Shown one piece after another: positions 31,301 to 45,130 of a stretch of 64,000 bases of DNA (its first letter is position 1; every line of letters starts with the position of its first letter). The stretch is taken from assembly GCA_951799425.1 (NCBI GenBank), contig OX637409.1, forward strand, positions 14,187,460 to 14,251,459. Reading direction: 5' to 3'. A program made the translations under genes and the position numbers. The stretch comes from Ilex aquifolium (taxonomy: Eukaryota; Streptophyta; Magnoliopsida; Aquifoliales; Aquifoliaceae). The notes under the pieces were generated by a model. It was not told where the DNA came from. It saw only the letters and a program-made list of their open reading frames with translations, and searched no databases.

Positions 31301-34038
31301 TTATTTTTTTGTTTGTGAGTGGGGGAGTCGAGGTTTACTTTCTACTGTATTAATTGGTTCTTCATAGAGAGTAGTGTTAAATTTCTGCGGACCAGTGTAC
31401 TGTGGGTGGATACCCTCCTGCTCAACCGCTATAGGTGGTCTTGGCCAATTCCATGGACAATCCTGGACGGAGTGTGTGGATATTGATTTGACTGCACCAA
31501 GAGATGCAAGGAATTGTTCATGACCTAATGGCTTCATGAACGTCAACTCATCGTCTCGTCTCCCATGGCAGCTAATGCACTGCATCTTCCTCCTCTGCAC
31601 CTCATCCTTAATTCTCTGATATGATTTAAAAGAAACAATAGAAGATTAGCAGAATGACATGTATTTGGAAAATACACTCGTGGACTATAGTAAGAATCAA
31701 GTAAACTATTGTGGAAACAATAAGATAGAAGGGCTCAATTGACACAATTTGAGAGTTCAGAACCTCAATTGACAAAAAAAAAAAAAGTTTAGAGCTTAAT
31801 TGACACATGGGTCATAGTTTGAGGGTCATATATGTAATTTACTCTAGAACATTTTAAAACGGGAATTGTTAAAATTTCCTCAAGCACTAAACTTCAATAA
31901 GGAAGATGTTTATGAAGAAGAAATGAAACAGTCCCAATAGGTTATTACAATACATATTTCAATACAAGTATCAAAGATTCCACTTCTATAGGGAAATCAA
32001 ACTATTAAAAACTTCATTATTCTTCCCTTGCCACAATTAAGGACATGACTGAAGAAGAAAATCACATGTCAAAGTATTATTCCATTAAGAACCAATTGCC
32101 AAGACTTAGTGCCAGGAAAATTCTTTCTTATAGGTCAGGGGCCTGGAAAAGTAGCTGATATGTAACTCTAAACTTTATCATCTGGCTGATGGAGTTTTTA
32201 GCCATTAAAGGATCATGATCACTAAAAATGAAAATGCAATAACCAGAATAATTGGATGAAAGTGGAGAGCACCACATCACAAAACCTGCAAGTCCTATGG
32301 CTTCACATATCCTTTACATGCAGTCAATTCTTAAAGTGAATAACAAGATCTAGTATCAATAAAGAAGACACAGAGTCAACTTTGGAACATTCTGTTTTCT
32401 TTTCCATTACAACAATTACAATTAATTTCAATCAACATAACAAAAGAAATTGGATTAACTATGCAAAACCAAAAATCAAACACAACAATGATAAGCTCGA
32501 TATTCAGTGCAAGTGATAAGATGATTACATGTACACTCCAGCAAATAAAAGGATCAAGCTAATGCACTGTAAAGTCAAGAGCTGATTCTGTTTGTAGATC
32601 AATAACAATGCAGAGGCTATGGTCACTACCTCTTGTGAAAGGGAGTGCTGCTGACATCCATTGCATGCAATCGTCTTCCTATCATAATTCCCTCCTTTTA
32701 GAGGAGGTGTAGGCCTAAGGTATACATAAGTTACTATAGCCTACTCTGGAACGTTTTATTACATCACCGGACAAGTTTTCAATACAACGGAACTCTGTAC
32801 ATAACTCCACTGCAGCTTATCACCCCAGCTTATATGCACTATGCTGTCAATACTAGAAATATCTCTTCCTTCAAGGCACTACTCACAAGACTTCCCCAGT
32901 ACTACAAATTATCCGAAACGTATACTCTTTTTTACTAACCCCCCTTGATTTCATTTCACCACTGACAATGAAATTTGACTCTATCTCAGCAAACAAAGTC
33001 TGCCAGATTTCGAAAACTCAAGGCAAAAGATTTCTAAACAAATTCCAAAACACCAACACAATACAGAAAAGATAGCAGGACCAACTCATTCAGCAACAGT
33101 ATGGCGATAAAGATATAATTGCAGCATACAGATTAGCAAAAAATCGATGCAATGGAGGAGTCGGTGGCTACACAAACCTGTAATAACCTCAAATCGAATT
33201 TGGAAAGCCCAATTTGTCCCACAGTCAGCGACCCAAAGAAATTCCCCAGCAATGCAGCGTCCGGCACCGCCAACCCTTGCACCAACCCAGCCACAAACCC
33301 ACCTAAAAAACTATCTCCGGCACCTGTCGGATCAACCTGAACCGTCACAAATGGCTCAATATGAACCTCCCCATCCTTCCAATACACAGTGCACCCATCC
33401 TTGCCATTGGTCACCACCACACAACACCACTTCCTCGCCTCCTCCACATCCACATACGGAGCTTCCTCCGCCGACGCCTTCAGAAATCCAATTCTCGGCA
33501 GTAAATGAAAAAACCCACTTTCCTTCAACCCAACAAGCCTCACTGTTCCATTAACACAATCGAATTCACGAATTAGGGCTTGAATATCAACAAACACGGA
33601 TCTACATATATCAAGCATTTTCTCTAGGGTTTCTGGCAAAATTTCTCCGGCAACCCCAACGGCCATGCCGAAATCAAATTCCGATTCAGGGAGTTCCGAG
33701 GGTAAAATTGGGTCGCAAGAGCAGAGCCGTTTGAGGACCCTATCTTCGCGTCTGATTTCGCAGGGTTCGGATGAGAAATGAGCGTGAAAAAGAGTGGTTT
33801 TCGAAGTGGGTGAGATGATTAGGGGATGATTGACTGCGTAGGCAAAGTCTGGTCCGACTTTAGAGATGTAATCGGAGGGGATTGAGAGGCCGTCGAGCAC
33901 GGCGGCGATAAACGACGCCGCACCCCCAAGGGATTCGGCCATTACGACGTCTTCTTTGATCAAGACGTCGTGGCAGTAGTTCCCGACAATTAGGCCACGG
34001 CCAATGGGAACAGACGGGTCTTGACTTCCGATCACCAT
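31301..34038 (-). CDS. MIK: Myo-inositol 3-kinase (PfkB family), two exons
   Basis: Exon 1 (34038-33178) and exon 2 (31615-31301) are separated by a 1562-bp GT-AG intron and give 391 residues. PfkB signatures are GLIVGNYCHDV and LGGAASFIAAVLDG near the N-terminus and DPTGAGDSFLGGF at residues 236-248, with Asp242 as the expected catalytic base. The C-terminal exon begins RIKDEVQRRKMQC, directly after KFDLRLLQ, as I recall in the plant MIK subfamily (At5g58730, about 350 residues). Family members phosphorylate myo-inositol at position 3, a step towards phytate. The start is the first ATG of the conserved frame. An open but ATG-less extension exists upstream. The last ~40 residues look less conserved. 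Confidence 0.88.
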
Positions 34039-36115
34039 ATGTGGTTTTGAAGGCGAATACGACGTCGCTGGTGTCTTGATGAATGATAAAGGTGGTGTTG
34101 GTGCAATTTGTATATCGGGATCATGAGTGCACGCTCCGCTCGAATGAGTTAGGAATGTGGTTTGTGAGAAGCCATGAAAGCAGCAGAGACAGAGAGGTCA
34201 CAGAAACCCTGAAGAGACAAACGAGGCAGAAACGATGAGGACAAAATGGCAGTGTCTTGGGGTGTCAAGAAGAGGCGACGCGGGGCGAATATGAATGTAG
34301 GCTGAATTTTGTAGCAAACGCCTGATGTGAATTTTTGGAATGCTCTGCTTTTCTGAAATGGCAGTGTACGACTGTCCATTGATTCCTTTGTTTTTTTTTT
34401 TGGGTAAGTCATTGATTCCTTTGTTGCCTTCTTAAGTTTCTTCTTATTTCCTTACCAGCCTGAGCAACCTCTCCAAATAGACTCACTTTTTTTCCATCAA
34501 TACAAACGAGATATTAATTTAATAACAAAATTCAAAAATTATATCTATATAATAAAGTATAAAGTATTTTAAATATCAAAAGATATAAAAAACTAATTTT
34601 ATTTTTTGCAGTTCAGGTTATTTCTGGAAAATTTTGAAAGTGATCCGATGACTAAAAATTACTCCAAAAAAATTAAGTTCTCGCCCAAAATTTAGGCCTT
34701 GTTTGGTTTGCGTCTCAAAAAATTCTTGCACACAGATTTTGACGTGTGTTTCTTGCATTTAGTAATTTGATTATTCCTTTTCTGCTCATAGATATCTTTA
34801 TTTTCATGTTGATGAGTTACAGTTGCTCTTTCATGTATTAGTTTAATTTCTTTATATATCATCTCATTTTTATACAAATGATAGACCTATGAATTCTCAT
34901 TTTTTTAATTGGTATTTTTTTTCATTTTTTAATTGATATTTTTTTTTATTATATAGACACGAGTAATAACTAATGGTTTGATAAAAAAACAAGATGCATA
35001 GTTAACTTTAAACACGAATAACTCAGTTTGGTTAGTATTGTAATTAAAAAATGGACATTAGTTTATTTTTCAATTCTTAATCTTATATTTGCATAGATTA
35101 TCAAAAAATAAAATAATTTTTTATTAATATGATCATGACGTAAATTAAAATGACATGACGTATCAAATGGTTTTTTGAACAATACAATTTTTTAGGGATG
35201 TCATTTTACAGCTTTATAAGGTGATAGGGATCGATCTCAATAATTCAGGATCAATCCCCAAACATATGATCAATCATAAGTTTTTGGAATCAATTCCAAA
35301 CACTCCAAAAATGTTGTAATGGACTCTACTCTAGGAGGGGGTTCAGCTTAACCCAAAAGTTGTAGTTTTTTCAGAATCAAAACTTATAATGTTAAGATCA
35401 ATCCATTTGTTTGTAATATAATTTGGTTACAAAAATTATAATTCTTAGGATTGATCTTAGTATAAATCCAATTTTTTTTTATTGTAATAAATTATGGTTA
35501 AGTTTTTGTTACCCTTCATCATTCGGGGTATAAACTTGCCGATAACGGGCTCTTAATACATTTCTTTAGGGATAGTTTACTGATTAGGTTCTATATAAAC
35601 GGACAATCCTATTTGATCGAGTATCTAGTGACAAACTCAAGGTGCCTAGGTCCCTTTGGCAGCTGGAGCAGGGTCATGTGCATTAGCACAAGGGTAAGAT
35701 GTGCTATATATAAGCATCTGCATCTCCTATCTTCCAATTCTGTGCTCACTCAATGTATGAGAGGGGTAAAGACTATCGGAGCAATGTCGGAGAGAAGATG
35801 GCGAAACAAAGGGATGAAAGCTAAGTACTGAATACAATCATCAGGAAAAGTTACCTCTACAGAAAGCAGGGGATCCATTAACATTCATTTTGTCACTTTG
35901 TACGACAATACTAATTACCAATTACCTACAAATGACACCAAAAATGGGGTAAAGCTGGGTACTAAGCTCCTGGGCACTTCCCTTAAAGTTCAGAAATTCG
36001 TGGTCGGCTTGCTTTTGGTCCATTTGTTTGGAGGGCATTTTGAACTTACACACTATGTAAACAAACAGCAGCACACAATTTATACACCTATATACTACCA
36101 GGAATTATCTTGAAA
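34039..36115. other. Intergenic region: MIK upstream and NPC1 3' flank
   Basis: From 34039 to about 34430 lies the probable MIK promoter and leader. From 34440 to 35600 the DNA is AT-rich with no gene. AGGCCTTGTTTGGTTTGCG at 34693 resembles a Tourist-type element end, but no partner end was found. The NPC1 3' UTR probably occupies the part next to 36115. Confidence 0.45.
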
Positions 36116-38724
36116 TCAATAGGCTTTCGCATAGCGGCTATACTCTTCTTCCCCTTTAGTTCGGCTAGTGAGGGATGGTCTCATTGTAACCATTGCAGAT
36201 CCGTTTGCTCCAGCTCTCAAAGCGACCCTTCCAGCTTCCAAAAACCTCTCAACTGCATCCTCAGCATATAGGTTGGCTTCCCCAACTGTCATGCCTTTGC
36301 CAATATCAGGGTAGGTATTGAGAACGTAATCGCCATTAAGCTGGGATGCGAGTTGGATCAATTCAACTTGGAACTCTGAAAGCTTCGCATCTTCCTTCGG
36401 TCCCCATGGCCTCAATGATATCTTCACTTCTGGAAGAGTTTCTGCACAGCCATCGAAATATCACAGTTGATAATTGTTTTCATTTTTCGATCAAGAACAT
36501 TCAACACAATTATAATGCACTATAACCAGATATTAAGACAGCAAATAGGAAAGGGTTCACACAGTCAAGTATGAACTAGTGAATACGTTTTACAGTAGTA
36601 GAATGGTTTTTAACAGTCATTCTGGCATACAGAACTCCAACAAAAGGTCCTGATTGATTGATGAATACAGCCATAGGCATAATGAGAAGCAATCCCACCA
36701 CCTATGCAAACACTCCTATTATATATTTGTGTAATGTGTGTATACATGCATACAAGTTTTGTAAATATGCCATATCTAATCAATAAACTTTACTTCCATT
36801 AATAAAAAAGAAGAGCTCGAAAAAAAATCATCAAAGGGAGTTGATGCAAACCTGGACAATCATCACGTGGAGTGTCACGCAAGTAGAAGTAATTCTCAAA
36901 GGTTCCAGCCCAGGCATCCCTTTTGGTCAAGAAGTTAGATTTTAAATTGAAAAGTTTCTTCACAGTAGCAGGGATGGAAGAGTGTTCAAACTGTGAATAA
37001 GGGGTTGGCCCAGTGGGTTCATGGATCACTGCACCAAACAATCAAAATTGTAAATCTCAAAGCCAAAGGACTTGAAATCCCATATAAAATACTTACCGAG
37101 AAAAATACAAAGCAAAATACACTATAACTAGATGTATTCTCAATCAATTCACTTTGTTCAGTTCCAAAGAGAATATAATCGATATCTTTATGGATTAAGA
37201 GTTATAGACCTATAGACTGAAAAAGGCAGCTTAATCCAGCTAAATTTTGCAGCAGAAATTTCCTATTTCCTCTTAGACCTTGGCAGAGTCGAGTGCCGCT
37301 GCAGCATGAGCAGGGAGATGGTACCTGATACTTTAGTAAATCTCCAATAGCCTAACTTCAGCATCATCAATTATGACAAAATCATACGACACAAATCATA
37401 TATCTTAGGGTTCACTTAAGACCACTCCTACTGAATCCTGGCATGCTTAGGTACTTGGGTGAACTAAATAACAATTACATACTCAGCCATCTCTAATACT
37501 AACTATTATCCAGAAAGTACATGTAGACAGACTATCATTGAAAACCAATTAACAATCAAGAAAATAACACTAACAATCCAGTAACTACCCAAGATGAAGT
37601 AAAAATCACTCACCAATGCCCTTATCAATCCATGGGGAAATCAGAAACGTCGGAACACGCACACCCAACCGATCAAATCGGAAATAATAGGGATCAGGCC
37701 CAATAATTCCATCTGGATTAGGCACATTAGAAACAGGAGTTGGGACATGATCATAAAACCCACCATGTTCATCATAAGTGATCAACAACGCCATTTCCTT
37801 CCACTGCGGACTGGCCCGCAAAGTCTCATACACCTCCTTCACAAACTTCTGCCCGACCGCCACATCGTGCGACGGGTGGTCGTCGTTCGCCGGAAACAAG
37901 TTAATGTCGAAGTATCTCTGTTCCACCACCACGTAATTCGGAAGCTTACCCTTCTTCGCGTGTAATTTAAACTTCAAATTGTACTCGTGAAACTTGATTA
38001 GATGCTTTAGCTTTCTCAGGCTCTTGAAGAAGAGCGTGGCGGGTATGTTCTGGTAATAAATACCAAACGTGAGGTCGTTTTCGTCCAACGAATCGAAGAT
38101 GGTTTTTTGGGGGAACCCATGGATTAGGTCTTTGCGTACATTGCTTGAAGCTCCGTGAGAGGTTGCTGAGTGGACATAGAACCGGTTTGGCTGAGTCGAC
38201 GCGGGGACTGAGGCGAACCAGCGATCCATCACGGCGAACTCGTTCGCTAACTCGGTGTAAATGGGTACAAGTTCGGGTTTGAACCCGCTCATCACCGTTT
38301 CCGATAAGCCTTCAACGTCCATACTCTCCGCTTGTTGGACGAAGCCGTTCATCGGAGCCGGGTCGGCCGAGGTGTCGTTGGACCCGAATATCTGTTCGCG
38401 GATGGCTTGTATAGAGTGACCGGGATCGGAGTCGACGAAAATAGCGCCGTCGGAGACGACGACTTGACGAGATGATGGGTCCGAAGCGTTGACCCGATTA
38501 GATTCCACACCAGTTAGGCCATCGATATCGGGTCTGGTTTTCTTGAGCCATCCGAGGATGTGGTCGAATGAGCGGTTCTCCATGACTATAATGACTACGG
38601 TTTTGATGGGTCCTTTGATTTGATGGTCTTTTTTGGGTTTGGGAAAGGGAAAGTCGAGAGAGATGGTGGGGTTTAGGAGGAATAGTAAGAAGATGACAGT
38701 GAAGTGGGTTTGTGTCGGAGCCAT
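36116..38724 (-). CDS. NPC1: Non-specific phospholipase C (phosphoesterase family), three exons, complete
   Basis: Exons 38724-37614, 37028-36852 and 36441-36116 join in frame through GT-AG introns into 537 residues, close to the ~533 of Arabidopsis NPC1. Residues 1-23 are a likely signal peptide. ENRSFDH at 49-55 is the family's metal-binding N-terminal motif. [28 protein letters not shown] and [16 protein letters not shown] are the other hallmark blocks. The enzyme cleaves phospholipids to diacylglycerol and a phosphorylated head group without needing PtdInsP2. The C-terminal [14 protein letters not shown] and [10 protein letters not shown] segments point to the NPC1 rather than NPC3/4/5 branch. 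An in-frame ATG 31 codons upstream exists, but the MAPTQ start gives a normal signal peptide. Confidence 0.93.
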
Positions 38725-41700
38725 TTTCCGGTGACCGGTGAGTGGTAGGCCGTAGGCCGGTGGCCGGAGAAAAGCGTAAAGATGATGGATACTTTCGTAT
38801 GGCAGGTGAAGAGACAAAAACGAAAGGACAGAAGAGTAAAGTTAGAGGTAGTTTTGCGTGAAAGACAGAAATTTATAAACGTAGAAGAAAACAGGGACGA
38901 AGGTATATACTTGGAGAATAATAGTGTGTGGTGTGTTTGGACTTTGGAGTCGTTTTAGATAGTAATGGGGATTTGGTTCTCTCTAGTCTCTCCTCTCCTT
39001 TTATTCATCAGTTACTTAAAGTTTATAATCTAATAGTAGGAAAAATTTGGGCCACATTCCTCGTAATTTATCATATTTTTAAAAATATCATTTCTATTAT
39101 TTAAAATATTACTAATATTTCTTTTAGTTTATATTTAAATATCACCAACACTCTCGGTTGTTAAACAACTATATCTAACCAAAAAAAAAATCATCTAAAA
39201 TATCTAAATTACTTCTACATAAACCCTAAACAATTTTTTTTTGCATAAAATTTGATTAAAATTCGAGTCTATTGAAATTTATTTTTTTACATATTAAAAT
39301 TTAAGCTGATTAAAATTCATTTTTTTACATATTAAAATTTGAGCCGTTTCAAATTTAATTGGAGTTGATTAAATTTTATTTTTTTACATATTAAAATTCG
39401 AGCCGATTTGAGCTCTATCTGAGCTGTTAGCACCAATTAAAATTTACTTCGAGTTGATTAAAATTTATATATTTTTTTTTAAATTCATGTCAGTTAAAAT
39501 TCGATTCAAGTTAATTAAAATTTATTTTTTACATATTAAAAATTGAGTCGATTAAAATTTATATTTTTTGTGTATCAAAATTCGAAACGATTAAAATTTA
39601 ATATGAGTTGATTAAAATTTGATTCGAGCCGATTAAAAATAAATTTAATACATAAAAAATATAATTTTTAATCGACTTGAATTTTAATACGTAAAAATAA
39701 ATTTTAATTAATTCGAATCGAGTTTTAATTGCCTCGAAGTTTAATACATAAAAAAAATTCAAAAAATAAAGAGGTCTCATTGAAGATATGTCTATCTAGA
39801 AGGGGTGTGGATGAAGTTTTTCCTAAAATATATCATGGATAATTTAATAAAATTGCATTCTAATTAACACTTTTAATCTGATAGGGGTGTCAGTGAAGAT
39901 TCAAAAAATAGAAAGAGTGTCGTTGAAGATATAATAAACTATAAGGGGAGTGGTTGAAATCTTTCCTTAATAGTATAAATTTTTTTAGGGAATCACATTT
40001 TGTACCTTATAAGATTTTAAATATTTTATTTTACACTCTCAAAGACTAAATTTCTCACATTATAACCTCAATATATTAAAAGTGTTACAATGTGATCCTT
40101 CTGTTAGTTTTTGTTGCTTATTCCGTTAACATTAATGGAGTGATTTTTAATAAAATAAGCAACGAAAACTAACGAAAGATAATATTGCAATAATTTTAAT
40201 ATATTAAGGGTGCAATGTGAGAGATTTAAAAAGTAAGAAATTGCAAACACATTGAATATATCAATCATATATATATATATATATATGCTGATAATTTTAA
40301 GTTATAGTTTTGGTACTATTTCAAGCATTTAAATACACCTGAGAATTACCTTGTAACACCATAGAGAACAAACGATTTGTAAAACTTGTCTTTTCATTTT
40401 AGTCACCTGATGAGATTAGAGATATGTTACATGAGAAGCCTTAAAACATACACATACAATTAATTAAATATCACCCACAATATACAAATGATGATTTCAA
40501 TATTTTAGCTAAAATCTAAAAACACAAAGTGCTCATACTCATGAAGAACATAAACTATCGTGGTTAGCCAATTAAAAGATATAATATGACACCAAAAGAA
40601 AACTTGTGATAATTTGGAATAAAGGTAGTGTATGCATCAATACAGAATGATAAAGATGACAAAACAAAAGGAATTAGAAATATTTGGTTTGGTTAGTAGT
40701 TACAAATGGAGAGTGAAAATCTTTGGCTTGGGCTCCATCATAGTGCTGCATTAGCTAAAATATGCAAATAATATCTAGGTATGTTTTACGAAAATCGGTT
40801 TATAAGTTTGGTAAGCCAATCAATTTCTCACCGTTCCATGTCTTGGAGTTATGGAACTCCAAGGGTTCTATAAGAGTTATGTCTGTTTAATTGACAATAA
40901 CTCACACGAGAGATTTCTGGCTTAGCAAAAAATCACAACAAAGGGATATTATTTGATTGTTAGCATATTTTAAGGACATTGTTGTCAATCAAAAATTTAG
41001 CACAAGTATTGAGATAGATAGTTAGATATATAATATAATATTGAGGGGAGGTTAAATGATGCAATATGACATGATTGGCAGTAAAAAATTAAATAGGGTT
41101 ATAAGTAGTATAGATATATATGTTTGTGAATGTAATTAATTTTAGAAGATCATGGAATATGATAGATTTATGTATTTAATTTAAGAAGTTAAAATAGTAT
41201 GAGAGATATAATGAATTTTATCATATTAATTAAGGGTAAAAGAGAAAATCAAAAAATTTTCATTGTAAGTCATTTTTATAAGTAGTATAAATATACTTAT
41301 GGATATGAACCATTAATTTGAAGCTACTAAAATGGACGCAAAATGTAAAGAGATATTTTTAACTCTAACAAATGGAGTAGAAAGTGCCAACACAACCTCT
41401 AAAAAAGAAAGGGAGACTCTACTACAAGTATTATTGCCCATCGTTCAAAAATAATAATAATTGGCTCGATTTGATTGTTTGAATGGTAGGTGGGCTTGTT
41501 GGGTTGATTTTCCCACAAAATCAACAGTCTTTTACAGTTTAAAAAAAAAATTAGGTGGGAATATTCTGCATATTCCAAGGCCGGTTTTGAAAGAAAGCTT
41601 TATTTGTTTATGTTAAATAGTTATCCCATTCCCATGCCAAATGTTAATTGCTTATTTGTCTAATGTCAGAAGACAATTTCTCACATGAATTGATATACAA

Positions 41701-41849
41701 GCAATCATCGTCACAGCACACTTATTTTGATCTGTTTGGTTCATTGACTCTTCATGTAATCTGGCTCTCAAAGTCTCCCCATCGTTTTCAGCTTTAGGTT
41801 TCTTGGTCCAAAACCTGTGGGTAGTGCATGGTTGGACTTATAAAGATAA
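38725..41849. other. NPC1 upstream region and AT-rich spacer
   Basis: The first ~250 bases include a CT-rich leader-like tract (38975-39000). The rest is AT-rich with a TA run near 40270-40290 and one degenerate minisatellite (39236-39760, listed separately). I see no gene. Confidence 0.5.
39236..39760. repeat. Degenerate AT-rich minisatellite with an inverted segment
   Basis: Units of roughly 45-60 bp share GATTAAAATTTATTTTTTTAC, ATATTAAAATTCGAG and TCGATTAAAATT. They run forward from about 39250 to 39640. The segment 39650-39760 carries the reverse complement (TTTTAATCGACTTGAATTTT). The whole can fold back on itself. Confidence 0.7.
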
Positions 41850-42047
41850 GGGGTGATAAAAAAATATCAATAATAAATATATTTATATTCACACTCAAAT
41901 CAAATTATAAATATAGATGAGAGATAAATGAATTTAAGTACCGAATATAGTGAGAGTGAACGGTGATAGTGGTAGTGGTAGTGGGCGGCAGTAGTGATGG
42001 TGATAGTGGTGACAGCCGTTGGTGGTAACTGTGATGGTGGTGGTGGG

Positions 42048-42546
42048 CAGGGCCGGCTCAATAGTAATAAAAAAAAAGCATGGGCTTTAGGCCCCAAATT
42101 TTTAAAAGGCCCCAAATTTTTAGGTACATTACTAACCCATAAAAAAATTAAATCCTTTAAATTTTAAACCTTAAAAAAAGGCCCCAAAATATTAAATACA
42201 ATCAACATTTTTATTGTAATAATTTAGGTCCATGATTCAATTCATAACATTAGAAATCTAAAAATCATAAGTTGAAAAAATAAAAAGTACTCAAAAATCA
42301 ACTCATATTTACTCATTCTCTCTTTGGGTAAAAATTAGTACAAAATAGTAAAAAAAAGTTAAAATTAAACTCTCTTTCTGATAAAAAAATAAAAACAAAA
42401 GTTAAAATATTTTTTTCAGTAACACTAACACGTCATTCTTAGATCTCTCTTATATAATAAATTGAAAAAAAATTAATATTAAAAATAAAAAAAGACCTCG
42501 TTTAGTGTTTTCGCTTTAGGCCTCCAATTGTCTTAAGCCATCCCTG
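42048..42546. mobile_element. hAT-like non-autonomous element, 499 bp
   Basis: The left end CAGGGCCGGCTCAA and right end (reverse complement CAGGGATGGCTTAA) are imperfect terminal inverted repeats. Flanks GTGGTGGG (42040-42047) and GTGGTAGG (42547-42554) form an 8-bp duplication with one mismatch, as in hAT elements. The interior is AT-rich with repeated GGCCCCAAATTTTT and has no transposase. Confidence 0.65.
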
Positions 42547-42628
42547 GTGGTAGGTTTTGGGTGACGATGATGGAAGTGACAGTCATGAGTGACGGCGATG
42601 CTGGTGGTGGGGCGACGACTGTGGTAAT

Positions 42629-44966
42629 TGTGACACCCCAAAATCCGGGGGTCCGTTGATTACCCATCAACCTGCGGAATACCCGTAGATACCGAGTAAT
42701 TCGATATCTCACCGTTATGCCCCATTTTTCGGGGTCCTTAATTTTTAACGAAATTCGGGCAGAGTCTCCTTTGTACGGGGAGCTCTACCCAAAACACAAC
42801 CTGTGCAGTATATATTCAAATGACCCATCCGAGGTCCAATATAAAGCAATGACCGCACCGGGTCCACTTATAAGTAAATATTGGCCACACCGGGTCCAAT
42901 TACCCATACTTATATCAAAGCATGCAAGGTTATTTTAACAACAATCCATATACATTCTAATACAGTTATTTGTAAAAGACTACATGTCCAAAAACATAAT
43001 TTTTCACAAGTGTTTTACAATAACACAAAATAAAGCCTCATATGACTTTCTTCAAACATGTGGGTCTAACATGGAGCCATCCGCCCGTGTATCTCTCCCA
43101 CCTGAAATGTTTACCGTATAGGGTGAGCCAACGCCCAGTAGAAAAACTCCTACAGAGGCTACTCCCCACCTAGATGCACATGGAATGCTCATATGCAATA
43201 CTCAATTATCCATAACAATTCTAATCATGTTTATGCAACTCAGATATGAAATTTCTTATGACATGTTATGCAACGAGGTGAGACTCATTCATGCACTCAA
43301 TCCGAGCCCTTCCCGGCTCCCCAACACACGCAAGTGCCAATGTGTGAATCCATCATTTATGTTACACATCAATGACATTTTACAAAACTAAGGTCTTTCT
43401 TGGGGTGGGCATTCATGGACTTACACCAACGGCACCCAACCGACACGGAATTTCAGGACTTCAATCCACGGTTCCGCGTATACCGACACACTTTATGGCC
43501 TTTTACACCAACGGAGTGCGAATCCTATCAACGAGTCTTTCACCCGAGGGATATTCTAGACCTTCTTGCTAACCCCGACCCAATTTATCATGAAACCAAG
43601 CGGCTTAACTAGGCCTTCGACCCAACTTTCCCAAGCCTTCCGTCAATCACCAAGTGTGGTATTGACGACAACCATGCACACACCCATGTGATGAGATGTT
43701 CCGTGCAAATGCAATGTAATGAACCATTGCTTATCCATGTCATGTCCCATGTAATGAATGCCACATGAGCAACATATAACACTTATCATCATATCCCATG
43801 GAAATGTATGTCATATACACCTAACTTCCATATATCATCATCATGCTCAATATATCAATAAGCATATGATTTCCACAAATTATCACATAACTCAACTCAA
43901 GCATGTCATTTCAATTTCCTTAAGCTAACACTTTTCACATTCAAGGCATTTTATCAAACACCTTACATGCATCAATTGTGTAATCACATAATATTGCCAC
44001 ACAACATTAAATATCATCATTCAAGGCATTTAATCAACACCTTCAAGGCACCTTCATGTTAAACACATATCATGCCCACAATTTCACATAGTTACAAGAA
44101 AATGCCCAAGTAACCCCCATGCATCAAAGTCAAGCTAGAAGTTGGCCTAAGCCATTTCTAAGCTCACTTTCCCATTTCCATATTAATAGGCAATTGATAG
44201 ATATTTATATAACACATACATCCAACCATTCCTATGGACATTTACGTTAGAAATCAACCTAAGTAGGAGAAACCCTACCTCAATAGGAGTGTAGAAAACT
44301 CTTATAACACCAAAACAACTCAAAAACTCTTGACTTCCCAAATTTTCACTTTTGAATTTTCGGTGAAATCTCTTATTTTTGGTACGTACGCGTAGCCCTC
44401 GGCGAGGAGATGAACTTTGCCTCTTGGATCGACGGATTCCGACCGACGGAACTCCCGGAATCGGAGCGGGAAGGTTGAAGAAAATCTCTTTTCTCTTCCT
44501 CTCTTTGGGCGGCTGAACAAGGCTAAGTTCAGCTGATATTTTGTGTCAAAAAGCTGATTTAAGAGCATATTTATAGGCAAAAAATGTGCGGTCCACATCG
44601 CACCGCATATTTTCGACTTTCGGGTCCGTTTTTCGTCCCGAAACGATTCATTATACCTCGAATTAAGTTTAAATTAATTTTATTTGAACTTTAAATTAAT
44701 TTGAAGGAAATTTTATAAAATATATTATTGGGGACCTTTAAAATGTCATACGCCACGCAGTCGCCTCGAACGACGTGCAAAAATCCGACTATATCGGAAT
44801 TCGACGAAATTTGACAGGGTGACTAGATTCCGTGATACGAATCCAACGGCGAACTCCGTTTCCTCATCCGAGGTCTAGAGCATGAGTATTTCAAATAAGC
44901 ATTAGGATGGCAAATGACCATTTTGCCCTTATTCACAAAAAAATTCAAAATTTCCCGGGTTTTACA
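42629..44966 (-). mobile_element. Solo LTR, 2338 bp, family 1 copy C
   Basis: On the + strand it runs TGTGACACCCC to GGGTTTTACA, so it lies opposite to copies A and B. It is flanked by perfect GTAAT duplications (42624-42628 and 44967-44971). It has the shared blocks for GGCAGAGTCTCCTTTGTACG (42758) and the CACCAACGGCACCCAACCGA region (43425). No internal domain is present. Confidence 0.88.
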
Positions 44967-45130
44967 GTAATGGCAGTGGTGGGTTGTGGTGGTGGGCAAC
45001 GACGAATGCTTCTAAGCGATAGTGTGATGGGTGGTGGCGAATGACAGTGGTGGTAGGTGTGGTGGAGGTGGATGACAATGGCTGATGACGATGGTGGGCG
45101 ACGACGAGTAGGCGCAGATGGACCGGATTT

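Noticed and set aside
33147..33554. 135-codon + strand frame
   Set aside because: It is the antisense shadow of MIK exon 1.
34149..34412. 87-codon minus frame upstream of MIK, considered as an N-terminal exon
   Set aside because: No family similarity, and the MIK start at 34038 already matches the expected N-terminus.
34693..34712. Tourist-like end AGGCCTTGTTTGGTTTGCG
   Set aside because: No matching inverted end or target duplication was found nearby.
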